A DNA stretch of 35,015 nt from a virus, in the IMG/VR virus record IMGVR_UViG_3300025000_000275, positions 1-35,015 of that record, one strand, 5' to 3'. Shown here in pieces: positions 6,925-13,791 of this stretch. The position numbers and the translations under genes are program-made. Below the pieces are notes generated by a model. That model did no database searches, was not told the DNA's origin, and saw only the letters and a list, made by a program, of their open reading frames with translations. Within the stretch, counting starts at the first letter, position 1, and every line of letters starts with the position of its first letter.

Positions 6925-7954
6925 AATACGCGACTTCCACGGAGCGCGCTCCCTCGGCATCGGGTCAAGCGATATCCCCATCCTTGCGGGCTTCGGCAAG
7001 CAGTACGGCGACACGCCCTATACGCTGTACCTCCAAAAGATCGGCGAGAAGGCAGGCAGGGAAGCCGGGCCGCGCGCCGAGTGGGGGAATCGACTTGAGC
7101 CGCTGGTACTCTATATCTCCCGCCACTTCGGCGAGGACGTTGCGCTTGACTACATGGCCGCCGCCATTCGCGGGAAATCCTCCGGGCCGTTCAAGACCTT
7201 GACCGAGGCGCGGCGGAAGGATAAGCGCTTTGCCCTTGCCCACGCGGACTTGGTGATCGATCCCGGCGATGCGCTGGAAATCGTGGAGGCGAAGACGACC
7301 GGCTTTTTCGCGGGGAAGCGGCGGGAGGGGGAGGCGTTCATGGGCTACGACCCGGACGACCTCACGGAAAACGGAATCCCCGATCCGGTGTACCTCCAAG
7401 TGCAGTGGCAGATGTACGCCTACGATATCCCGCTTGCGCACGTCGCGGTCCTGATCGACACGGGCGACTACCGGGAATACGGGCCGATCATCGCGCGCCC
7501 CAGGACGCAGGAAAAATGCCTGGCGCTCGCTGAACGACTTTGGAATTGCGTCGAATCCCGCACGCCGCCAAAGCCTGAGACGTGGAGCGACGTCTCCGCC
7601 ATGTGGCCGCTCCCGAACGAATCGGCCGCGATGCTTGGAGGTGAGGAAGAATTGAAGGCGCGGGCAATCGTAGATGAATACTGGAAAATCGGCGAGCGGT
7701 TGAAGCGCGATGAGGAAAGGCGCGCGGAGCTTAAAAACGCGCTGGGGATTTACATAGGTGAGAATTCCATTCTCACCACGCCGGAAGGGATCAAGCTTGC
7801 GTCCTCATGGGTGCAGGCGAACCCGGCAAGCGTGGATCTTAAAGGGCTCAAGGAAAAGGAACCGGATTTATACGCCAGCCTTTTAATGGGCGGGTACGTC
7901 AGGCAGAGCGAGCGCAGGGAATTGCGGCCCGCGAAGATCAAGGGGGAAGTATGA
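6908..7954 (+). CDS. YqaJ-type viral recombinase (5'-3' exonuclease)
   Basis: This 348-residue protein, beginning MTRYTKIRDFHG, fits the YqaJ/lambda-exonuclease family. GIGSSDIPILAG near residues 16-27 and EWGNRLEPLVL near 60-70 are the family's N-terminal motifs. AHADLVID followed by EIVEAKT supplies the Asp and Glu-x-Lys of the PD-(D/E)XK active site. The enzyme would resect double-stranded ends to leave 3' tails for the RecT partner encoded at 8494. I chose ATG 6908, preceded by GAGG, over upstream ATGs at 6854 and 6884 because the family begins close to this point. Confidence 0.88.
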   Translation: MTRYTKIRDFHGARSLGIGSSDIPILAGFGKQYGDTPYTLYLQKIGEKAGREAGPRAEWGNRLEPLVLYISRHFGEDVALDYMAAAIRGKSSGPFKTLTEARRKDKRFALAHADLVIDPGDALEIVEAKTTGFFAGKRREGEAFMGYDPDDLTENGIPDPVYLQVQWQMYAYDIPLAHVAVLIDTGDYREYGPIIARPRTQEKCLALAERLWNCVESRTPPKPETWSDVSAMWPLPNESAAMLGGEEELKARAIVDEYWKIGERLKRDEERRAELKNALGIYIGENSILTTPEGIKLASSWVQANPASVDLKGLKEKEPDLYASLLMGGYVRQSERRELRPAKIKGEV

Positions 7955-8181
7955 CAGGCAGGAAAATTGCGCAGATTCGCCGGACGGTGATCCGCTTCCG
8001 CGATGAGCTGGACGAGGAAGCGCAAAGAAAGAAGCGCATGCCGTGGTGGGCGCGGGCCGCGCTTTTCATCGGGCTTGACGCGCCTTTTCATGCGTGGAAT
8101 ACGCGTTGGGAACGCAGGCACGCGGCGGCCTTGCAGATAGCGACGAGGAAAGCGGCCGCAATGATGGCGGCGAGGGGGTAG
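7951..8181 (+). CDS. Small basic hypothetical protein
   Basis: The 76-residue product, starting MTGRKIAQIRRTVI, overlaps the exonuclease stop as ATGA. It is rich in Arg and Lys. A short hydrophobic stretch (WWARAALFIGL) near residues 32-42 could be a membrane-binding or interaction helix. I recognise no family. It lies between the exonuclease and annealing protein genes, so a recombination-linked role is possible but unproven. Confidence 0.55.
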   Translation: MTGRKIAQIRRTVIRFRDELDEEAQRKKRMPWWARAALFIGLDAPFHAWNTRWERRHAAALQIATRKAAAMMAARG

Positions 8182-8183
8182 GG

Positions 8184-8309
8184 GTGGACGCGCTGAAATG
8201 GGCGATGGCCTTCGGTTTCGCGGGAATCATGTTCGAGGCGGGGCGCGGCCTGATGTCGTTCGTGATCGACATGATCGGCATAGCGGCCCTAGAGCGGAAG
8301 GGGAAATAG
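8184..8309 (+). CDS. Small hydrophobic protein
   Basis: A GTG at 8184, directly behind GAGGGGGTAGG, opens a 41-residue frame. The product is mostly hydrophobic (AMAFGFAGIMFEAG and LMSFVIDMIGIAAL) and ends with a basic ERKGK. One or two membrane segments are possible. The gene sits two bases after the preceding stop. Its small size makes the call tentative; composition and the ribosome binding site are the only support. Confidence 0.45.
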   Translation: MDALKWAMAFGFAGIMFEAGRGLMSFVIDMIGIAALERKGK

Positions 8310-8310
8310 C

Positions 8311-8490
8311 ATGCAGGTTTTGACTGTCGTCATTGACGAGCTACACCGCCGCGTTGACATACGGGCTGACCCAAGGCCGGACGCGACGCCGATGGAAATC
8401 CACCTCGGAAAGTCGCTGGAAAATCTCTTGAAGGCGCAGATGGTGAAAGCCATACAGGCGACTTGGCCGCCGGATATCAAAAGGAGCTAG
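8311..8490 (+). CDS. Small hypothetical protein upstream of recT
   Basis: The frame from ATG 8311 to TAG 8490 gives 59 residues, beginning MQVLTVVIDELHRRV. It fills the gap between the previous gene (stop at 8309) and recT exactly, and its end contains the AAAAGGAG ribosome binding site of recT. The codon pattern matches its neighbours. No family is recognised. Confidence 0.55.
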   Translation: MQVLTVVIDELHRRVDIRADPRPDATPMEIHLGKSLENLLKAQMVKAIQATWPPDIKRS

Positions 8491-8493
8491 AAT

Positions 8494-9345
8494 ATGGGAA
8501 ATCAAACGGAACCGGAGTTTTTTGCGCTTGTCGCCACGGGGCGGAAGGGCGTGGAGGACATGCTTGAGAAAATGGGCGGGGAGATCGCGAAGATCGCGGC
8601 GCCGAACGTCGGCGGCGCCTTCGACGTATGGAAGACGCGCGCGCTGGTCGAGGTGTCAAACCGCGATGAGCTGAAGGACGTGCTGGCGACGAAGACGGGG
8701 ATTTTCTCAGTCTACAAAGCCCTCACGAAAGCGGCGACCATGGGGCTGCAGATCGGCGGGCAGTTCCCGCATGCGTACTTGGTGCCCTTCCAAGGCAAGG
8801 CGCAGTTGGTGGCCACGGCTGAGGGGTACGCCTTCGCCTGCGCGCATGGGCCGGGCGCGGTGCTGTCGAACATCCCGAAGCTGGAGCATGTGCACGAAAA
8901 CGACAAATTGCACGTGGACGCTGCGGCCGGGAAAGTCAAGCACGATTTCGAGCCCTTCGGTGAACGCGGAAAGCTGGTCGGGTACTACATGCGGCTGGAG
9001 TACCTTGACGGGCACGTCGAGATAGCGACCATCCGGCAAAACGAAGTTGACGACATCGAAAAGGTATACTCCCGAAGCGACGGACCTGCCTTCAAGAAAT
9101 CCCCGCAGGCCATGCACGACAAGACCGCCGCAAAGCAACTCCTTAAAAAGCCGGTGAAGGAATCCGAGGGCCTCGCGATGCTTCTCGCGGCCGACGAGTA
9201 CGAGGCTCCGGAGCCGCGCCAAGCCCCGCCACGCGACGTAAGCGAGCGGGTGGGCGGAAGGCTTGACCGCATCGCTGAAAAGGCCGAGGCGGTCGAGGTG
9301 GAAGAGGTAGAGGAAGTCGCCGAAGAGGCGCAGGCACTTTTTTAA
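8494..9345 (+). CDS. recT: RecT-family single-strand annealing protein
   Basis: This 283-residue protein carries the RecT core: FSVYKALTKAATMGLQIGG (residues 70-88), QFPHAYLVPFQGKAQLVATAEGY (89-111) and a later YLDGHVEIATIR segment. The C-terminal 60 residues are acidic and low-complexity, rich in Glu, Ala and Val. RecT proteins coat 3' overhangs and anneal complementary strands, working with a 5'-3' exonuclease, here the YqaJ-type enzyme at 6908. The ribosome binding site AAAAGGAG lies about 7 bases upstream of the ATG. Confidence 0.9.
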   Translation: MGNQTEPEFFALVATGRKGVEDMLEKMGGEIAKIAAPNVGGAFDVWKTRALVEVSNRDELKDVLATKTGIFSVYKALTKAATMGLQIGGQFPHAYLVPFQGKAQLVATAEGYAFACAHGPGAVLSNIPKLEHVHENDKLHVDAAAGKVKHDFEPFGERGKLVGYYMRLEYLDGHVEIATIRQNEVDDIEKVYSRSDGPAFKKSPQAMHDKTAAKQLLKKPVKESEGLAMLLAADEYEAPEPRQAPPRDVSERVGGRLDRIAEKAEAVEVEEVEEVAEEAQALF

Positions 9346-9354
9346 GGGGATAGA

Positions 9355-9666
9355 ATGGCATCACGAAAAATCCACGATCTGTGCGTTTCGGTCGGGAAGT
9401 ACAACGGGAGCGACGGAAAGGAAAAGAACCGCTATCAGACCGTCGGCGTCATGATGGAGACCGACGCGGGAGGGCGCTTCATCCTCCTTGAGCCGTGGTT
9501 CAATCCGGCAGGGATCGCGCATGATCCGGGGAAGTCAATCATGATCTCCCTCTTCGACCCGAAGCCGCACGACGGCGCCGGTCAGTCCGCTCCGCCCCCC
9601 GCTTCCTCCTCCGCCCCCGCGTCTCCCCCGACCGCTCCCGGCAACCCGGACGATATCCCGTTTTGA
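9355..9666 (+). CDS. SSB-like protein with acidic tip
   Basis: The 103-residue protein has a compact beta-rich N-terminal part (residues 1-67, with NRYQTVGVMME and FILLEPWFNPAGI), a Pro/Ser/Ala linker, and the C-terminal sequence DDIPF. DDIPF is the classic protein-docking tip of bacterial single-strand binding proteins. The N-terminal part resembles a short phage protein family found near recombination genes rather than a standard full-length SSB. The last 85 bases overlap the integrase gene on the other strand. A role in covering ssDNA beside RecT is likely. Confidence 0.7.
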   Translation: MASRKIHDLCVSVGKYNGSDGKEKNRYQTVGVMMETDAGGRFILLEPWFNPAGIAHDPGKSIMISLFDPKPHDGAGQSAPPPASSSAPASPPTAPGNPDDIPF

Positions 9667-10901
9667 GCCCCGCCGATTTCCGCGATGAGCCGGGCCTGAG
9701 CGTCGGCGACTTCGCGGAAGTCTTCCTCCCTCCACGCCGTGTAATGCTCCGTCATCGCCTCCGTCTCGTGCCGCGTTATCGCGCGGACCTTTGAGTCAGG
9801 GACGCCCTGATTGCGGAAATAGGTGTTGGCGAAAGCTCGCCAAGAATGGAAGCTTAACTTCCTTTTCTGCCGTAAGTCGTCGCTTATGCCGATTTTCTTG
9901 AGGGCGTCGATCAAGGCGTCGTTGCACCTGTTCGCAGTCGCCGGGCGCTTTCCGTCGGTGAGGGAAAAAAGATAGTCGCCAGCCTTGCAGATGTAGGCGC
10001 GGGATAGCAGCCGGTCAGCGAGGAAGCGCGGTATAGGTATGAGATCCGTACCGCGCTTGGTTTTCTGCCCTCCCTCCCCGTACTTGATGTTCCACGAGTG
10101 GGCGATGGTGATATGGGTATGGTGGATGTCGTCAGCATGCAGTGCAAGGCATTCCCCCATCCGAAGGCCGGTGAGGCTGGCAAGCAAGTTGATATCGTAG
10201 TAGATGAGCGGCCGCCGTGCGCTTGACCATACCGCGACCGAGGTTTCCGGGTCCATGAGCTTTTTATACTCTTCCAGGGTGAGGATCCCCTTTCCTCCTG
10301 GCCCTGGTTGGTAGCCCTTCACGCTTGCCCAGGGAGACGCTACGACGAATCCAAGCCGCGCCGCTTCCTTGAACATGACGCGGTAGACGCTGGAAAAGTT
10401 GTTTATCGTCTTGTTCGATGCTCCCGCCGCCGCCCATGATGACATGAGGTCTTCACAGTCGAGCGGGGATATCTGGTCCAGCCGCTTGCCGCCGTGCGCC
10501 GGCTCGATCTTGTCGCGGAAGACGCGAGCGCATTCGTCCGCGTGCCGCCGCTGGATCGCCGGTTTCCCCTCCGCGCTCCGCTTGAGTTCCCCCTTGCAGT
10601 ACTCGCAGACCGGGCCGTCGTCCGTCCACTCCCACCAGTGCCGGGCCTTGGCGAATTCCGACAGCGTGAGGAAGCGCCGCCGTGGAGCGCCTGCGGGCTT
10701 AGGGGGCTTCGGACCGGGGATCAGCCTGCCCTCTGCCGCAAGGGATTCACAGTGCCGGTACGCGGCCGCCTTCGAGGTTTCGCCGGTGGATCGCGCGTTG
10801 GTCCGCTTGCCTTCTGCCGTATAGGTCCGGTAATACCAGACCTTGCGGCCGTCTTTGAGCCGGTTGGCAAGCAGGGTAAAGGGTTCCTTGTGGTATGCCA
10901 T
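9582..10901 (-). CDS. int: Tyrosine-recombinase integrase with zinc-type insert
   Basis: This 439-residue protein has the catalytic set of a tyrosine recombinase: R247 in TGLRMGE, H352 and R355 in FHSWR, H378 in TRHET, and the nucleophile Y387 in EHYTAW. An N-terminal arm-binding region (1-60) precedes a core-binding domain. Within or just before the latter is a Cys/His cluster, C99-x2-C102-x17-H120-x3-C124, which could bind zinc; I associate similar inserts with spirochaete phage integrases. The last 25 residues are Gly/Ala-rich and overlap the SSB-like gene in antisense. It would integrate and, with an excisionase not seen here, excise the phage at the att site at about 11007-11029. It is driven by its own leaderless promoter. 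Confidence 0.93.
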   Translation of the reverse strand: MAYHKEPFTLLANRLKDGRKVWYYRTYTAEGKRTNARSTGETSKAAAYRHCESLAAEGRLIPGPKPPKPAGAPRRRFLTLSEFAKARHWWEWTDDGPVCEYCKGELKRSAEGKPAIQRRHADECARVFRDKIEPAHGGKRLDQISPLDCEDLMSSWAAAGASNKTINNFSSVYRVMFKEAARLGFVVASPWASVKGYQPGPGGKGILTLEEYKKLMDPETSVAVWSSARRPLIYYDINLLASLTGLRMGECLALHADDIHHTHITIAHSWNIKYGEGGQKTKRGTDLIPIPRFLADRLLSRAYICKAGDYLFSLTDGKRPATANRCNDALIDALKKIGISDDLRQKRKLSFHSWRAFANTYFRNQGVPDSKVRAITRHETEAMTEHYTAWREEDFREVADAQARLIAEIGGAQNGISSGLPGAVGGDAGAEEEAGGGAD

Positions 10902-10907
10902 GAGGTA

Positions 10908-10936
10908 GGTATAGTGTGCGGTTTAGCACTTGTCAA
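10908..10936 (-). promoter_or_regulatory. Integrase promoter, leaderless
   Basis: On the minus strand a perfect TTGACA (10936-10931) and TATACC (10913-10908) are separated by 17 bp. The usual start distance places +1 on the A of the integrase ATG at 10901, so the transcript would have no 5' leader. No Shine-Dalgarno sequence fits between the -10 and the ATG. Confidence 0.8.
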
Positions 10937-10963
10937 GATGTTGGTCAGTTTTACATTATTTCT

Positions 10964-11001
10964 AAAATAGAAAAGCCTAATTCCTTGCGGAATATAGGCT
11001 T
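10964..11001 (-). terminator. Rho-independent terminator between att and int
   Basis: Reading leftward, AAGCCT and AGGCTT close a stem whose inner part is ATTCC-GCAA-GGAAT, followed directly by TTTTCTATTTT. It starts 6 bases after the tmRNA/tRNA-like 3' end, exactly where the terminator of such an RNA gene would be. It would also keep leftward late transcripts out of the integrase gene. Confidence 0.75.
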
Positions 11002-11006
11002 AGAAA

Positions 11007-11029
11007 TGGAGGTGGCGGGAGTCGAACCC
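11007..11029 (-). other. Candidate attP core: copy of a tmRNA/tRNA 3' end
   Basis: On the minus strand the stretch reads GGGTTCGACTCCC followed by GCCACCTCCA. This is the T-loop and 3' acceptor strand of a tmRNA or tRNA; TTCGACT between GGG and CCC is especially typical of tmRNA. No matching 5' acceptor strand (GGAGGTG) is seen within tRNA distance, so only the 3' end is present. Lying about 100 bp from the integrase start and beside direct repeats, it fits an attachment site that rebuilds the host RNA gene on integration. Confidence 0.65.
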
Positions 11030-11060
11030 ATGCCCGGCGCTATCTGTAGCGGCGGTGTTG

Positions 11061-11090
11061 GTGTAACCATGCGGCGCTATGTGTAACCAT
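11061..11090 (+). repeat. Paired direct repeats beside attP
   Basis: GTGTAACCAT occurs at 11061-11070 and again at 11081-11090, exactly 20 bp apart, or about two helical turns. Position and spacing fit arm-type integrase sites or a cooperative repressor operator. The GTAACC core recurs with the same 20-bp spacing at the late promoter near 32528-32553. Confidence 0.55.
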
Positions 11091-11145
11091 GACATGCGCT
11101 AAATGACGTGTATACGTGAGTTATGAAGCCGCGCGCATATAAGTT

Positions 11146-11158
11146 GTTACGGGGTAAC
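11146..11158. promoter_or_regulatory. Small palindrome GTTAC-GGG-GTAAC
   Basis: Two perfect 5-bp arms flank a 3-base centre about 60 bp upstream of the -10 at 11217. It shares the GTAAC sequence with the direct repeats at 11061-11090 and may be another binding site of the same protein. Short palindromes can occur by chance. Confidence 0.3.
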
Positions 11159-11213
11159 GTAGTGCCGGTCAGATGGTCGGGTTTTGAAATCAGTCGGATT
11201 TCTGGGCGGCCCA

Positions 11214-11222
11214 TGGTATAAT
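11214..11222 (+). promoter_or_regulatory. Extended -10 promoter, leaderless
   Basis: TGGTATAAT is a perfect extended -10 element. The ATG of the following gene begins at 11229, seven bases after the last base of the hexamer, which is the expected transcription start. There is no convincing -35 at 16-18 bp and no Shine-Dalgarno sequence. The integrase promoter shows the same geometry. Confidence 0.7.
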
Positions 11223-11228
11223 CTCCCC

Positions 11229-11843
11229 ATGAGCATGATCCGCATAACGTCCAATTCAAAGCAATACCTCGCCGCCCTCGCCGCGATCCCGAAGGCGATG
11301 CAGGAAGTTACCGCGCAGACCTTGACCGATACGGCCCGCGCAGTTACTATCCGAGGCGAACGGAATATAAAAAAAGAGATGATCGTCCGCACGCCGTACA
11401 CGACGAAAAGCCTTCGGACCTTCAAGGCTTCGCCCTCGCGGCCCATCGAGCGGCAAGACGCAGTGAGCGGGGCGGTGAGCCCCTACCTGCCCATACAGGA
11501 CGAGGGCGGGACCATAAAGGCGAGGAAGCAGAGGATAGCCGTACCGACTAACCGGGTAAGGGGGAAGGACAGGAAGCGGAAGGTGTCGGGCCGGTATAAA
11601 ATCGAAGCCATGAAAGGGAAGTCTTTCGTCATGGGGCCGGGAAAACTACGGACGCGGGCGGGGCTTTTCATCAGGACCGGCAAGAAAGGGAAAATCGTAA
11701 AGGTGCGCGACCTGGGGGAGCAGTCCTTCAAGCTGAAGGCGAGGCGATGGCATACCGAAGCGGTCGAGAAGTACGGAAACTATGAATTCATGGCGCGGCA
11801 ATTCGCAAAGAACGCCCGCCACTTCCTGAAAAACTACTTGTAG
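11229..11843 (+). CDS. Basic protein resembling minor tail protein Z
   Basis: This 204-residue protein, starting MSMIRITSNSKQYLAALAA, is strongly basic. Its layout recalls lambda gpZ-type minor tail proteins: an N-terminal helical segment with LTDTARAVTIRGERNIKKE (about 33-51), an IPIQDEGG-like turn (PIQDEGGTIKARKQRIAVPT), then a Lys/Arg-rich beta region. The resemblance is weak and I may be wrong. It is the only + strand gene in the late region, has its own leaderless promoter, and ends by overlapping the metallophosphoesterase gene tail to tail by 10 bases. Such an independent unit is typical of a lysogeny-expressed moron. Confidence 0.6.
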   Translation: MSMIRITSNSKQYLAALAAIPKAMQEVTAQTLTDTARAVTIRGERNIKKEMIVRTPYTTKSLRTFKASPSRPIERQDAVSGAVSPYLPIQDEGGTIKARKQRIAVPTNRVRGKDRKRKVSGRYKIEAMKGKSFVMGPGKLRTRAGLFIRTGKKGKIVKVRDLGEQSFKLKARRWHTEAVEKYGNYEFMARQFAKNARHFLKNYL

Positions 11844-12787
11844 AACGGATAAAACGTCGCCGAAAACCGCACGATCTGCGCGTCCTTGATCCGCGCATTG
11901 ATGATGTGAAACCCGGTATGGCATGCCTTCCGCGTCGCACGCATCCATGCGCTCTGGTACGACAGCGCCCCTCCTGAAACCGCGTGGACGTTACGCTCGA
12001 AAAAGTACCCCTGTTTATGGGTATGCCCGCATAGCAGTACGTTCGGCTTGTCGCCTCCGGTGAAGCTCTCGATGATCTTTTGGATCCGGTAGCTGGTCGC
12101 GTAGCTTGACCCGTCCTCCCCGTGCCAGAGCATCCAGCGCGTGCCGTTGATGACCAGGTCCCCCACGTCGGAGCCGATGTACTCCACGTGATTCAAAGGC
12201 TGGACCATATCGCGGACCATGAAAAGCCCGTTTGACTTCACGCCCCATCGGTCATGATTTCCGTCTATGACCTTGATCGGGATTTCCGTCATGGCGAAAA
12301 GGGCGCGGGCATGCTCCATCTGCGCCGATACGCCGAGGTCGGTGAGGTGGTAGACCTGATCCGGGCGGTTGCTCATGCCTTCGTGGACATCGCCCGCATG
12401 CAGGATAAGCTCTACGTCTTCCCGGTCGCACTCGGCAAGGAAGGACCGCCATAGCGATTCGTCGAAAGAGACCTCCCCGATATGGGTATCGGTGATGAAG
12501 CCGATGCAGACCTCTTCCCCGTCGAAATCGAGGACCGGCCGCGCGATGCCTGCCGGGTTCAGGGCCTTCCCGTTCGCCATGGCGGCGAGTTCGCCGGAGG
12601 AAAACCGCGCCTTGAGCTTTTCGTACACTCCGTCATCCGGCAGCGGAGCGGCGTCGTCTTTTGGCTTCGAGGCGCGACAAGCACGGCGGACGGTTTCGCG
12701 GGAGATACCGAGCTTGGCGGCGGCGGCCTCGTAGCCGACTTCGGCGGAGACCGCGGCTATTTCATCGGCGCGTTTTTTGCTTATCAA
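11834..12787 (-). CDS. Calcineurin-like metallophosphoesterase with N-terminal HTH
   Basis: This 317-residue protein is read from TTG at 12787, which overlaps the upstream TGA as TTGA and has GGAGG about 5 bases before it. Residues 7-38 form a helix-turn-helix (AAAKLGISRETVRRACR). The rest has the metallophosphoesterase motifs in order: DTH at 100-102, GDVHE at 132-136, GNHD at about 192 and GHTH near 260. Such phage enzymes may act on nucleic acids or cyclic nucleotides; the substrate is not evident here. The HTH fusion suggests DNA targeting. This is the last gene of the leftward late operon. Confidence 0.8.
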   Translation of the reverse strand: MISKKRADEIAAVSAEVGYEAAAAKLGISRETVRRACRASKPKDDAAPLPDDGVYEKLKARFSSGELAAMANGKALNPAGIARPVLDFDGEEVCIGFITDTHIGEVSFDESLWRSFLAECDREDVELILHAGDVHEGMSNRPDQVYHLTDLGVSAQMEHARALFAMTEIPIKVIDGNHDRWGVKSNGLFMVRDMVQPLNHVEYIGSDVGDLVINGTRWMLWHGEDGSSYATSYRIQKIIESFTGGDKPNVLLCGHTHKQGYFFERNVHAVSGGALSYQSAWMRATRKACHTGFHIINARIKDAQIVRFSATFYPFYK

Positions 12788-13020
12788 ATGCCCTCCGCTT
12801 CCTTGCGCTTGGCGATTTCGCGCTCGATGTACCATCGCGCCTTTTCAAGGTCTTCGATGGCGTCGTTTTTAAGGTCCGCGCGCCAGATGTACTTGACGGC
12901 ATTCCCGAGGCAAAAGCCCATGTGTTCGGTGATCTGGATGCACTCGATGCCGGAGGGGTGCATGGTGTAGTGCGGCGGATGGTTTACGACGTCCGCCGCT
13001 TCGCCTGTCTTAGTTGAAAT
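12784..13020 (-). CDS. DUF3310 protein, probable ATT start
   Basis: The frame encodes the DUF3310 signature: VNHPPHYT (12-19), SGIECIQIT (23-31), CLGNAVKYIWR (37-47) and IEDLEKARWYI (55-65). An in-frame TGA stands three codons upstream of residue 1. The only possible start codons are ATT at 13020, with AAGGTGA 7 bases before it, or ATG at residue 20, which would remove the NHPPHYT motif. ATT is therefore the better start, giving 78 residues. Family members occur near phage nucleotide-metabolism genes; the activity is unknown. The stop is coupled to the metallophosphoesterase TTG. Confidence 0.75.
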   Translation of the reverse strand: MSTKTGEAADVVNHPPHYTMHPSGIECIQITEHMGFCLGNAVKYIWRADLKNDAIEDLEKARWYIEREIAKRKEAEGI

Positions 13021-13450
13021 GGAGGTTCACCTTTGCAAGCCCTGCCGCGCCGATGGTGGTGACGACGTGCCCGATTTCGCAGAAATGTTTGTCGGTGTCG
13101 AACGGCGGAGCGGGGAAGGCTTCGGAAACCGCTTTCCCCGCTTCGAAGTTTCCGTCAGCCGCGACAAAGGTACGCGCGAGGTGCCCGGCTGTGGTGCCTG
13201 CGACGAATAGGACATCCGCGACGCCGGAGACTACGACGAGGACTTGAGCCCCTGCCGCGATCCCGTCCTCGTAAACCACGCCGATGCAGTCGGGCACGCC
13301 CTGCGCGGCGAGGCCGACGGAGGCGGGGCCGGTAATGCGCACAACCGAGCCCTTGACGGAGGGGGCGCCGGTCCCGTTCGTGTAGGGGACCGCTATGCCG
13401 CCTTCGGGGGTCAGCACGGCGCGGCCGGTTTTCGCCCATGCGCCGCTCAT
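13010..13450 (-). CDS. Beta-rich structural protein (DUF2190-like)
   Basis: The 146-residue protein is rich in Gly, Ala and Val with alternating hydrophobic strands. Phrases such as GSVVRITGP, GVVYEDGIAAGAQVLVVVSGVADVLF and TTAGHLARTF resemble the beta-barrel DUF2190 capsid-associated proteins. Its position after the lysis genes, far from the head block, is unusual for that family, so a fibre accessory or virion surface protein is also possible. It starts in an ATGA overlap with the preceding gene. Confidence 0.55.
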   Translation of the reverse strand: MSGAWAKTGRAVLTPEGGIAVPYTNGTGAPSVKGSVVRITGPASVGLAAQGVPDCIGVVYEDGIAAGAQVLVVVSGVADVLFVAGTTAGHLARTFVAADGNFEAGKAVSEAFPAPPFDTDKHFCEIGHVVTTIGAAGLAKVNLHFN

Positions 13451-13791
13451 GCGTTGGCGTCCACGATGGTCAGCGTGATGCGCGGAGTACCTGCGGCGCG
13501 GACGACGCGCAAGGCGGTAAGGCCCTTGCAGGCGTTATCCGTGGTCACGGCGACGATTCCGGCAGGCCAGAGCTTCCATACGGCCGTGCCTGCGATGACA
13601 GCGGCGTGCGGGCTGTTCGTGCCTTCGATGCTCGCGGTTCCTGCGGCGTCGAAAGACAGCACGGCGAGGACTTCGCAGGTGGGGATGAGGATCGCGTCTT
13701 GCGCGGCTCCGGCGGCGTAGGCGACCGACAGGGGAGCGCGGGCGGACTCGCCGTAGACGCCGGAGGGGGTGAGAGTTTCATTTACTGCCAT
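13447..13791 (-). CDS. Hypothetical beta-rich protein
   Basis: The 114-residue product begins MAVNETLTPSGVYG and has no predicted signal or membrane segment. Alternating hydrophobic strands and small residues suggest a beta-sandwich virion protein. It partners the gene at 13010, to which it is coupled by ATGA. Its start overlaps the end of the Rz1-like gene by 14 bases. I do not recognise the family. Confidence 0.55.
   Translation of the reverse strand: MAVNETLTPSGVYGESARAPLSVAYAAGAAQDAILIPTCEVLAVLSFDAAGTASIEGTNSPHAAVIAGTAVWKLWPAGIVAVTTDNACKGLTALRVVRAAGTPRITLTIVDANA

Noticed and set aside
340-11029. T-arm cores at about 340 and 11020 as attL and attR of an integrated prophage
   Set aside because: The two copies are in opposite orientation and would enclose only the early region and integrase, leaving the structural genes outside. 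Real att repeats would be direct.
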